Below are positions 1 to 9,878 of a stretch of DNA of 64,000 nucleotides, one piece after another. The notes below the pieces were generated by a model. That model did no database searches, was not told the DNA's origin, and saw nothing but the letters and a program-made list of their open reading frames with translations. Each line of letters starts with the position of its first letter. The stretch's first letter is position 1. Source of the stretch: Aquilaria yunnanensis (Eukaryota; Streptophyta; Magnoliopsida; Malvales; Thymelaeaceae); the NCBI GenBank assembly GCA_039654915.1, contig CM077593.1, positions 57,356,501 to 57,420,500 of the forward strand. The letters run 5' to 3'. Position numbers and translations under genes: made by a program.

Positions 1-212
1 GCATTTATGGAAGCATTTAAGGAAGCCTCTGACACGTCCCACCACAGACGTAAAAAGTCGCCCTGACGCGCAGACGCCATCAGAATCACATCATGGCCCG
101 TCTCAGCATAAGGCTCGAGGCCATCTGGTTACCAACTATCTGTCCCCTACGCCCAGAAGTTCAGGAGCATCCGACCGCACACGTGTCATGATCTGAACGG
201 GCTAGGTATTCC

Positions 213-222
213 TATATATACA
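213..222 (+). promoter_or_regulatory. TATA box of element A LTR promoter
   Basis: TATATATACA; the same box lies at 10436-10445 in the 3' LTR and at 56468-56477 in element C. Transcription would begin roughly 30 nt downstream, leaving an R-U5 of about 270 nt that carries the stem-loop and the first ATG. The start site is inferred. Confidence 0.7.
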
Positions 223-362
223 GGAAATAAATACTTGACAGGAGGTTGGTAGGCCGGAGATACAGCTCCCACACTCTGAGAAAATACCAGGCGAGACTTT
301 TCTGCCTTTCTCTTTGAGCTAGTGACTTTCTCCTTTTTCCGGCCACCACTGACTTGGGCGTC

Positions 363-400
363 GGAGGCTACCCCCCCGGAAAAACACTCCGGGGGCCTCC
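363..400 (+). other. Conserved U5 stem-loop of Tat LTRs
   Basis: GGAGGC, a short bulge, CCCCGGA, a 7-nt loop, then TCCGGGGG and CCTCC: two nested complementary arms. It is preceded by GACTTGGGCGTC. The same block occurs in C (56618-56655), in weaker form in F (about 53456-53504), and on the minus strand in B (about 17450-17490), although the surrounding LTRs differ. A role in poly(A) control, packaging or translation is possible but not shown. Confidence 0.6.
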
Positions 401-490
401 TAACCCTGTTTACCAGCTTTTCAGGTACTCTCCTTGGGGCGACCTACCTCCCAGGCGTTCTTCCTCCTAGAAGTCTCCTCAACAGTCATC

Positions 491-3400
491 ATGACTCAAA
501 ACGATGAGGCCCCAGGCCATCATTTGGCGCCGTCTGTGGGAACCCGCTTGCAAATCGCCGTCGTTGAGACTCGGCGTTCTAAGGACAAGGGACTCCCAAG
601 GTCCTCGTCCGCGCCTGAGATACAACCGGCCGCTGAGCAGACACTCCCAGAGACTTCTACGCCTGAGGAAGACCGCCCTCTGGTAATCACCATGAGTTTC
701 TTGAGGGACTTTCAGCGCTCGGTCGTTGCCGAAATGACTCAGCAGATTGACCGAAGATGGCCACAGCAGTCACAGGCCCAGAAACCCTCCTCATCAACAC
801 GCCCACGGGAGAGAAGCCCCAAGTCTACACACCGCAGTTCAGGAAGTGGAGAGCCTCGCGGAGAATCATCCACAGAAGATATAGCCCTCGGGAAGCGGCC
901 TGTGGGACAAACCGGGTCCAAGTGACCGAGAGTCTCACAGCGAAGCAGTTCGTCGCCCGAGGCGAGGTCCCTGACCCCTCCGCGCCGAACTCGCTCCCCG
1001 AAGAGGCGCCGTCGATCTCCCTTCCGTGAAAATGGTCCTAGCGCTACTGCGCTTATGGAAAGGATATTGGCACGGCTGGACAGAGTGGAGAAGCAAGTGA
1101 CCAGAAAACCCGTTTGGGACAGGCTGTCAGGGGCGTTATGCGAAGATGGCTCCCCGTTTATTCGCGCCGTCGTTGAGGCAGCTATGCCAGGCGACTTCAG
1201 AGTGCCTAGGCTGGAGATCTATGATGGCCGGACTGATCCACAGGCCCATCTGATGAAATACAGGCGGAGCATGATAATGCACGGAGCTGATGACGCTACC
1301 ATGTGCAAATGCTTCGAGGTCACCCTCACGGGCCCAGCGACAGCATGGTACAATTCCTTGCCCCCAGGGACTATCACTGAGTTCCAGGAGTTGTCCACAG
1401 CCTTCACCCAGCAGTTCATTGGGAGCAGGCCGACGGCCAAAATGCCTGTGCAGATGTTCGACATAGAGCAGAGAAATGGAGAGACAATCCGAGACTATGT
1501 CGAATGATTCAACAGGGAAGCACTCAGCGTCCCGGACTTCCGGCCCGAAATTCGCATCCTCGCTATGACACGGGGCCTTCGGCGTGACTCACAGCTGTTC
1601 TACGAGTTCTCAAAGGACCCCCCGGAGACCCTCGGAGAATTTTACCGAAGGGCAGAGCAGCATATGACAGCCGAGGAATTGAGGATGGCTGGGCCGAAGT
1701 CTGACCATCACCGCGCCGAAGGGTCCAGTCAGCAAGCTCGACATCTTTCTGAACACACTGGCCGACCACGGCGAATGCGAGGAAGGAAACCTCAAAGTTT
1801 CACGCCCTTGAGCACGACACGGACCAACATTCTCATGGCGCTGGAAAGACAAGGGACGCAGATTCGGCAGCCAAAGGCCATGGCTGCCGATAATAAGAAG
1901 AATGCCAAGAAGTTCTGCCAGTTTCATCGTGACCACGGTCATGACACCGAAGACTGCTTCCAGCTGAAGAAGTACATAGAGTCGCTGATCAAACAGGGCC
2001 AACTTCGCAAATACCTGCGGATGCCCTCCCCAAAAGGCAGAAAAGAGGAGGAAGAGAGGGCCGAAAACGAGGACTATGACCCCGACAGGCGGAGAAACAG
2101 AGGTCCAAAAAGGCGCCTTCCACCTCCAGTAGGGGTCATCCAAACCATCACCACGGGGCTCCCATCCTCGGAAAGAAAGCGGAAGGCCAGAGAAATTGCA
2201 GTTATGGAGTATCAAAATCCATCAAAGAAACTGGCTCGCAAAGATGGCTCCATCGTCGTCTTCCCCCACGACGACCCGCTGCTGATAATGGCGAGAATAG
2301 GGAACTGGGACGTCAAGAGAGTGTTACTTGATGATGGCTCAAATGCTGACGTCCTATTCTCGCACTTACTGCCGAGCTTGGGCATCTCCAGCAGCGAGCT
2401 TAAACCTGTCACCACGCCCACCTTCGGCGTCGGGCCATCCCAGCTACCCGTCCTCGGATGGATCGACCTCCCCTTAATGATGAAAGGCACTTCGGTAGAC
2501 GGAGCAGCTGAGTTGTACGCATCCACAATGGCAAGATTCATCGTCATGGACGTCCTGTCTTCGTACAACGCCATCCTTGGAAGGCAGACTCAGGGGAACC
2601 TGCACATTCGCCCCGATGTGAAGTACTTGACTGTCACATTCGCCACCAAGGATGGAGATGCAGAGGTCTTCATCGACCAAGCCGAGGTAAGAAAGGTGTT
2701 TGTAAAAGCACGAAAGGCTCCGGCAAACAACTCTACAAAAATGGTGGAGGCAAAGGCGCAGGAAAAAGGCAAAGAAGGAGATCCCGCAGAAGCAGAAACG
2801 GAAGCAGTAGATCTTGTCCCAGGACATTCTACCCGAATAGGGAAGAGCTTGGCCAAAGGTGATAAGGAAAATCTTGTATCCTTTCTGCTGAAAAATAAAG
2901 ATCTGTTTGCCTACTCGCCGAAAGACATGCCAGGAGTAAACCCTGGCATAATACAGCACAGCCTCAAAGTAAGCCCGGAAGAAAAACCTATCACGCAAAA
3001 GAAACGAAGTATCTCAGCCCACAAAAGCAACTTCATGAAAACCGAAGTCCAGCGCCTATTGGATGCTGAAGTTATCAGGGAGGTAAAATACCCCGAATGG
3101 TTAAGCAACGTGGTCATCGCCACAAAAGAAGGTAGCAGCAAACTCCGGATGTGCATTGATTTCAGAAACTTGAACGATGCTTGCCCGAAAAACTCATTTC
3201 CCGTCCCGCCAATAGATCAACTGGTAGATTCAACGGCCGAATACGGGCTCCTGAGCTTCCTAGATGCCTTCAGCGGCTACCATCAGATAAGGATGGACCC
3301 CGAAGATGAAGAGAAAACTGCCTGCATCACCGAGGGAGGAACGTACTGCTATGTCAGAATGCCCTTCGGGCTCAAAAATGCAGGAGCCACCTACCAGAGA

Positions 3401-5989
3401 CTGATGAACAAGGTCTTCAAGGACCAGATGGGGAGAAACATGGAGGTATATGTTGATGATATGATAGTCAAAAGCAAGCTGCCCGGCTACCACGTTGCAG
3501 ATTTGGAGGAAACCTTCCAAAAGCTCAGAGCCTTCGGGATTCGCCTTAATCCCGAGAAGTGCATCTTCGGCGTGACCTCGGGAAAATTCCTTGGGTACAT
3601 GGTATCCGAAAGAGGCATTGACGCCAATCCTGAGAAGATTAAGGCTCTGCTTGAGTTCCAAACTCCTGCCACAGTCAAAGACGTGCAGAGACTAACCGGA
3701 AGAATAACCTCTCTGAGCAGGTTTATTTCCAGGTACGGAGATAGGTGTAGACCTTTCTTCAAAGTCCTGACAAAGACAGCAAAGATGGAAGGCGACCTCG
3801 GAAGAAACAATCATCCGTGGGATGAAGATTGCCAAAAGGCCTGGGAAGAACTCAAAGTCTACCTGGCCAGACTGCCGACTCTGCGACAACCTCGGGAGGG
3901 AGAACCCCTCGTACTGTACCTCACCGTCACAGAAAAGGCCGTGAGCTCGGTCCTGGTGAAAGAAGAAGGGCCGAAACAATGGCCTGTCTACTACGTCAGC
4001 AAGTCCCTGCATGGCGCCGAAGTCAGGTACCCCTTGCTTCAAAAAGCTATATACGCCTTGGTGCTTGCAGGAAGGAGACTGCGACCATATTTCCAGGCTC
4101 ACCCCATCATCGTCCGAAGTAGTCTACCACTACGGGATGTCATGAAGAGAGTTGATCATTCGGGAAGGCTCTCCAAGTGGTGCATAGAGCTTGGCGAACA
4201 CGAAATCACGTATGAGCCTCGGAAGGCCATAAAAGCCCAAGCATTGGCAGATTTTATCGCCGAAATACACACCACTGAGGAGAACCACCCAGATCCGAAA
4301 GAAGGTGAGCCAGAATGGACCTTGCATGTTGACGGAGCCTCGGGGTCCGAACACCAGGGAGCTGGAATAGTTATCAGAGGACCTGAAGGCCTAGAGGTGA
4401 TGAAGGCTATCAAGTTCAGCTTCAACGTCACCAATAATGTGGCTGAGTATGAAGCCCTCATAGCGGGATTACGCTTGGCCAGAAAGATTGGCGTGAGAAA
4501 CTTAAGGGCTCACAGTGATTCCCAGCTGGTAGTTCGGCAGACGGCAGGAGATTATGGGGCGAAGGACCCAACCTTGGCAAAATACCACGAGCTGGTAACA
4601 AAACTCATCCAAGAGTTTGACGCCGTACGGATCGAAAATGTACCCCGGTGGAATAACACTGAGGCAGATTGCTTAGCGAAGTCCAAAACATACACCGAGG
4701 TGCTAGACCATCCAAGCATCTCCATGCTAAGCGTAACGACCTCGGGAACAGGGTGGAAGGACCCCATAAAGAGATACCTCGTAGAGAATGAGCTTCCCGA
4801 AGACGCCGGCAATGCTGCAAGACTGCGAAGACGCGCCGGAAGATTCTTCCTGATTGGTGAAGAGTTATATCAGCAAGGATATGCAAATCCGCTGCAGAGA
4901 TGTGTGGGCGAAGAGGATACTGAGATGGTCCTCGAAGAAGTTCACGAAGGCATGTGTGGCTCGCACATCGGAACTGATGCCCTTGCAGCAGTGATACTCC
5001 GCCAAGGATACTTCTGGCCTACCCTGAGAAAGGACGCAAGGCAGTTCGTCCAGAAGTGCGGTAGTTGCCAGAGACATGCAAAAATCTAGAGGATACCCTC
5101 GGAAATGGTAACGTCGGTAGACTATCCTTGGCACTTCGCAGTCTGGGGTATAGACCTTATTGGGCCACTCCCCACAGCGCCCGGAGGCGTGAAATTCTGC
5201 GTGGTAGCAGTGGACTATTTCTCAAAGTGGGTAGAGGCAGAACCACTAGCAACTATCTCGGCAAAAGAAGTGCAGAAGTTCGTATGGAAGAACATCGTAT
5301 GCAGATTTGGCATACCGAGGGTACTAGTAGCTGATAATGGATCCCAGTTCATAGACAAAGGATTCCAGGAATTCATCAGCGACCTCGGAATAAAGATGCA
5401 CTTCGCCCCAGTAGCTCACCCCCAAAGCAATGGGCAGGTGGAAGTATCAAACAGGACCATAAAAGATGGCCTAAAAAAGAGACTTAGGGAAGCCAAGGGG
5501 AAATGGCCAGGAGAACTCCAAAGTGTATTGTGGAGCTACCGAACGATGCCACGAAGAGCCACAGGGGAAACTCCCTTCTCACTCGTCTTCGGAACAGAGG
5601 CCATTATCCCAATAGAGATAGTTCAGCCTTCAATACGGGTGCAAGTATTTGATGAAGGCGGAAACGACCTCGGTCTGAGAACTAAGCTCGACCTTGTGGC
5701 CGAACACAGAGAAATAGCCGAGCTGAGAAGAAAAGCTTTCCAGCAAAGAGTGGCCGCGGCTATCAACTGAAAAGCCAGGCCAAAAGAAATCAAAAAAGGA
5801 GACCTCGTTCTCCGAAAGGCCGACTTTGCACCCCGAAGGCCATCTCATGGAGTACTTTGCGCAAATTGGGAAGGACCTTATCTGGTTCTCGCCGAAGTAC
5901 GAAAAGGCGTGTACAAGCTTGGCGACGCCGAAGGCGTAGAATTGAAAAACACTTGGCATTCAGACGCCTTGAAAAAATTCTACGCCTAA
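491..5989 (+). pseudogene. gag-pol: gag-pol polyprotein of element A, four nonsense codons
   Basis: Single reading frame, same length (5499 bp) as the intact gene in element C and aligned without indels. Order: basic N-terminus, capsid-like gag, CxxHxxxGHxxxxC knuckle near 1915-1960, protease with DDGS near 2330, reverse transcriptase with VDDM near 3453, RNase H, a second RNase H (DGASG near 4330), integrase with an HHCC finger (4940-5075) and DDE core, ending at TAA 5987-5989. Four in-frame stops break it: TGA 923-925 and TGA 1505-1507 (C has CGA), TAG 5087-5089 (C has CAG) and TGA 5768-5770 (C has TTA). Three are C-to-T changes, two at CpG, typical of methylation decay. The start ATG at 491 lies in U5, 32 nt before the LTR end; the next conserved Met (near 692) is the alternative. 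Confidence 0.93.
525..542 (+). other. Primer binding site, element A
   Basis: TGGCGCCGTCTGTGGGAA two bases after the LTR end. It starts with TGG, complementary to a tRNA CCA end. It is not the initiator-Met type used by G, H and E; I do not assign the tRNA. The same site occurs in C (56780), F (53622) and B (minus, ends at 29335). Confidence 0.85.
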
Positions 5990-6140
5990 GGTTGAGCGGA
6001 AGAGATATATTGTACAAGAAATATTCTAAGTACAGAATGGTCTGGAGAAGAATGGTCTTGAGAAAAATTTTTAAGTATACCAAATTGTCCAAGACAGAAT
6101 TCTGCGAAGGTGCTCGCCACGAAAAAAGCAGATGTGACTT

Positions 6141-6570
6141 CCCGAAGTCCCTTGAGCCACTATGCTCCCGAAGTCCCTTGAGCGAACATGCTCTGGAAAA
6201 AGGGAAAGCAAGAATCTCGCAAAAGTACACGTCAAAACAAAAGCAGAGGCAATTTCCGAACACCCTTGAGTGAACGTGCTCGGGAAAAAGGGAAATGAGC
6301 AATCTCGTGAAAATTTTCCTAAGTCCCTTGAGCAAATATGCTCGGGACAATAGGAAGACAGAAAAATTTTGGCTGAAGGTTTTCCGAAGTCCCTTGAGCG
6401 AACATGTTCGGGATAAAAGGGAACAAAAAGCCTGAAAAAGACTTAGCCAAATTTTTACAAACTTTCCAGAAAGTCTCTTGAGCGAGCACACTCGGGACAA
6501 AGGAAAGTAAAAAGTTTCTTTGGTTGCAGGTTTTCCGAAAGTCTCTTGAGCAAACATGTTCGGGACAGTG
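6141..6570 (+). repeat. Seven-unit stem-loop tandem array between pol and the antisense gene
   Basis: About seven diverged copies of a unit built on CCTTGAGCGAACATGCTCGGG, spaced mostly 60-80 bp. In each, TTGAGC and GCTCGGG can pair around a 6-nt loop. The first two copies are abnormally close (about 28 bp), where sister C has about 88 bp, so A lost a segment between them. The array fills much of the 708 bp between the pol stop and the stop of the antisense gene. The remaining bases of 5990-6697 show no coding signal. Tandem repeats downstream of pol are known in Tat/Ogre-type elements. Confidence 0.8.
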
Positions 6571-6697
6571 GAAATGAAGAAACTTGCAAGAAAGGACTTA
6601 GCCAAAAGATTGTTCATTTAGAGCAAACGCTGCCTTACAAAAGAAGTGCCCAAAGAAGGAGCACAAAGGAGAAAAATGAGACGAGCCCTAAAGCAAA

Positions 6698-9047
6698 CTA
6701 GGGAGTGCCGGGCGGACGAAGAGCAGGAAGCTTCAGATGCTCGACCTTGGACCACTGCCACCGAGGTCCCTCAGGAATATTTAGGCCCTCCAGAAAAGAG
6801 AGGTCCAAATCTGGGAACCTCTGCAGGACTTGGTGCCGAACAAGGCAGAAGCCGTCCTGAAAGGCGACCTTGGCCATTTGATCAGAAGTATGTTTTTGAA
6901 CGCCAAGGACGTTGAGCTCGTCCCTCAGCTCAGCAACCTCCTCCTCCAGCTCGTTTATCCCCAGCGTCTCTTCGGACTCCTTCTTCAGAGCCTCGACCTC
7001 GGCTCGGAGAGCGTTGTTCTCATCCGTCAACCTCGCCGTAAGACTGTCAGAAACAGCCTTGTCCTTGACAAGATCTCCGTTGGCGGCGAGCAGCCCCTTT
7101 ACTTGATCGCCGAGGTCGGCAATCTTCCGGGAGGAGTCCTTTTCAAGTTCCTCTCTCTTCTTCGAGAACTCCTCCTGAACGGCGGCGATTTGCAGAGAAC
7201 AATCCGCTGCCAGCTGCTGGTTGCTGGCGACTAGGTTCGCAAGCGAAGCCTTCGCTTCACTGAGTTCCCGCGAAGTCGCATCCTTGGAGGCAGCCTCTCT
7301 GGTCACCCGAACTCGGAGGTAACCAGCGTACTCCAGTAGCTACGGCAAGGCAAAAGTCCAGGTTAGTACAAGTCTAAACACTTAGAAAATTGAGGAAAAA
7401 GAGTGTAAAGACTATACCTGAGCAACGTGCTCGGTGACTTTTGCGGCGAGGGTAAGATCCCTCGGGTGAGCCGCCGCAATGGCCCGGAAGGAGGCGTCAG
7501 TGGTCATCCCCTTCCAAATCTCCCTCATCATTTTCGGACAATCGTCGGAGAACAAATTCATATCCTCCGTGATTGTCCAGAAGGGCTCCAAGGGGATCTT
7601 CCCCTCAGGGATTGTGGCATCGCGAAGGGCCCGTTTCCTCTCATGAATAGCCCTCCAGCCGGCAGTAAGAGGCTCCTCTGAAAGTGAGAAGGAAGTTAGA
7701 AGTAGAAGAAAAATTCATGAAAAGTAAAGGAGCTGAATTTCGCCTGAAGGCATACCTGGAGGAACCTCGGAGACAGTGTCCTCGGGATCCTTGGGCCCCT
7801 CGGAAGAAAGACCCTCACCCTTCTGCCGGTACCGCTCCTCGGCAGTGGGTACTTCTACCACTACAGTGTTTCTGGGGGCCTCGAGGTCGAGAGGAGGCAC
7901 CTCGGCGGAAGTAGCGGGGACCTCGGCCGGTGGAATTTCAACAAGACCAGCCTCTTCGCCAGCTTCTTCTTCCGAAAGCTCTGGCTGAGGAGGCTGGACA
8001 GCCTTCCTAGCTCGCTTCGCCGAGGGCCCCGCCCCTGTCGTCTTCCTTCTTCGGGAAGCCGCCTTCTTTGTCTGCTCCCCCTTCTCCACTTGGCCAGAAA
8101 AGAGGGCCTTGTAATAGGCGGCAGCCCCATCGCCCATCTCTGAAAAAGGGAAGAAATATCAGCGTAAGTCCGAGGAAAAAATATAAAGGGGTGGAAGATT
8201 ACTCACTTTCGGCAAAAGATTCGAAAGAAGTCTCCCCCTTAAGGAGCTTGACCAGCCAGGAATCCTTCCCGGCGATGGCGGGAGCGGGTATATTAAGGTC
8301 AGTCACGTGCTCCTTAACCACCTTCAGCTCCCGAAGGACTTCTTCGGTCATCAACCTCCAGTTGATAGGAAAGGGGTAAAGAGCACGAGGAGAGACCTCG
8401 GGAGCCTAGTCAGCGACTGCCCGAATGCGGGCGTCGAAATCCGCGAACACGGAAGCCGACGGTGGGGTCAGCAGTATCCTCGGATCAACGACGTCTGCGT
8501 TCAGCACTCCCTGAGCCCATCTGGTCGGGATATCAGACCATTTCTTATCCACCTTCAGGAAAAAGAACTTAGGCTGCCACCCCCGCCAGCTATCCTTCGT
8601 GTCGAAGGTGAAGGTGAATTTTTTGCTCCCGGATCCCCGAGGCAGCAGAAAATAGAAGCCACCCTTTGGGACCACGTAGAGCTTGTAATACTGCATGAAA
8701 ATGATGAAGTGGGGCTCTATCCCGAACACGCCACACATGCAGAGGAAGGCGTTAAAATAGCAGTACGTGTTCGGGGGAAGCTGGTTCACAGCAATGCCAT
8801 GGAATTGGCAGAACTCGCAAACCACCTTCGGGGGAGGATACCGAAGACCGGCCTTCAGTTGGGCTCGAAAGACGGTAACCTCGTCGCCGCGGTTTGAAAA
8901 AGCAAAATGGCTAGAGCGAGGCAGCCTGGTCACAGCGTAAGAGGGAAGAAAGAATTTTTTCTTCCACCTCTCTAGTTTTTCGGGGGTGGTACAGCAAGGA
9001 TGGGCCAGAAGAGGTTTCCAGCTCTCGGGAACAGGCATCGTAGACAT
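6698..9047 (-). pseudogene. Four-exon antisense gene of element A (Transposase_28-like plus coiled coil), one nonsense codon
   Basis: Exons on the minus strand: 9047-8207, 8139-7756, 7677-7418 and 7339-6698. Donors are GTGAGT, GTATGC and GTATAG; acceptors end TTCAG, TTCAG and CGTAG. Introns are 67, 78 and 78 bp, and the phases join without a frame change. The product would be about 708 residues. Residues ~60-165 resemble the Transposase_28 family (pattern FCQFHGIAVNQLPPN, then a PKGGFYF...GW stretch). Exon 2 is low-complexity with a basic RRRK...KRARK patch and an acidic, Pro-rich tail. Exon 4 holds a heptad-rich coiled coil (residues ~510-640). A TAG at 8408-8406, where relative B has TGG, truncates it after residue 213. 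It converges on pol. Antisense ORFs are known in Tat elements; the exon structure is my inference from sequence. Function unknown. Confidence 0.8.
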
Positions 9048-9326
9048 GAAAAAGAGTTTGAGATGGAAAAGAAAATAGTTTCTAGAAAAAACACAGAAGA
9101 CGAGTTTGGAAAAAATAACAGTTTTCCAGAAAAACTCAGAAAAACAGAGGAATCAGAGTATTCTGGAAATCAAAACCCACCAAAAGATTTGCCTGAGGAC
9201 GCCGTCGTGAAAGTTGGTAGGAAAAGCTCTGATTAAAGAAGCTCCGCCACAGAAAGCAAGATAAAACGCAAGAACAGAGGGCAAAGCAGAGAGAGAGCAG
9301 TAAGTGGGACTTATGATAGGATGGGC

Positions 9327-9399
9327 TATTTATAGGCCAAAGGTGGGTAGCCGAAAAGAGATCATAAGTACCCATTGGAGGCGAACCGTCGCCGTAACT
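9327..9399 (-). promoter_or_regulatory. Antisense promoter of the element A four-exon gene
   Basis: On the minus strand, CTATAAATAG (TATA core 9334-9327) lies about 287 nt before the ATG at 9047. Upstream of it a box reading TTACGGCGACGGTTCGCC (about 9397-9380) and a CTACCC matches the region before the same gene in B (18551-18621), where TTATGGCGACGGTTCACC precedes TATATAAA 279 nt before the ATG. The rest of 9048-9633 has no coding signal. Confidence 0.6.
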
Positions 9400-9633
9400 G
9401 CCCACTACACCCGAAAAGGTGCGCCCTCTGTAAATGACGCGTCTCTCTTCCAATGGCAAGAAGCCGCGTGTCAACCGCTGCGCAGAAATAGGGGACACGC
9501 CTCCCCAAACGTCCCTGGAAAACCGGGACACACCTCCTGAGTGGGACACGTCGTTTGACATCCCTGAAAAGTGGAGACGCGCCGCTCAGTCTGACACGCT
9601 TGGCCATCAGACCTGCAGAAATAAAAAGCAGGC

Positions 9634-9800
9634 CACCTCGAGGACACCAAGAGACAGGCTATGGCTGAACAGCCCATGACTTTTGGGCAAGAGGTGTATC
9701 TTCGGTACAGGCTTTGCCTCGGAGACACCAAAGAATAGGCCAAGGCCGAACAGCCCAGACCCTCGGGCAAAAGGTGCGACCTCGGAACAGGTTATGCTTC
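9634..9800 (+). repeat. Two-copy diverged direct repeat, about 82-bp period
   Basis: Two adjacent segments share the order CCTCG-GACACCAA-AGGC-GAACAGCCC-GGGCAA-AGGTG-TCGG-ACAGG. They lie between the antisense promoter and the polypurine tract. No function is evident. Confidence 0.5.
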
Positions 9801-9865
9801 CCAACAAAACTCCCAACAACAACCTCGGAAAGAGATGCAAACCAAAGTCTTCACTTCGGCTTTCT

Positions 9866-9878
9866 AGAGGGGGGCATG
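9866..9878 (+). other. Polypurine tract, element A
   Basis: AGAGGGGGGCATG directly before the 3' LTR start TGATAGCC. Element B has the equivalent purine run on its minus strand (18165-18181), also ending in GCATG. Confidence 0.8.

Larger units (their letters stand above)
1..522 (+). repeat. 5' LTR of element A, 3' portion
   Basis: Matches 10224-10745 base for base at equal length except at three sites. It ends in CATCA two bases before the primer binding site. It contains a TATA box, a U5 stem-loop and, in its last 32 bases, the proposed gag-pol start codon. The missing 5' part can be read from the 3' copy, which begins TGATAGCC. Confidence 0.95.

Noticed and set aside
1610..2215. 201-codon minus-strand frame opposite A gag, with a twin at 57865-58470
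   Set aside because: Shadow of a conserved coding strand; no known domain, and it lies opposite a clear gag.
6141..6570. CRISPR-like array of hairpin repeats
   Set aside because: Repeats are diverged, spacing is uneven, the setting is a plant retrotransposon and there are no cas genes.
5790..6617. 275-codon open frame on the minus strand over the end of A pol and the repeat array
   Set aside because: It is the complement of the hairpin repeats (recurring SRACSLKGLR-like words) and of pol; it is not conserved as a protein in C.
6646..7234. Plus-strand frames 6646-6915 and 6830-7234 as an extra sense gene of A
   Set aside because: They are the complement of the coiled-coil exon; the minus strand carries the heptads and the splice junctions.
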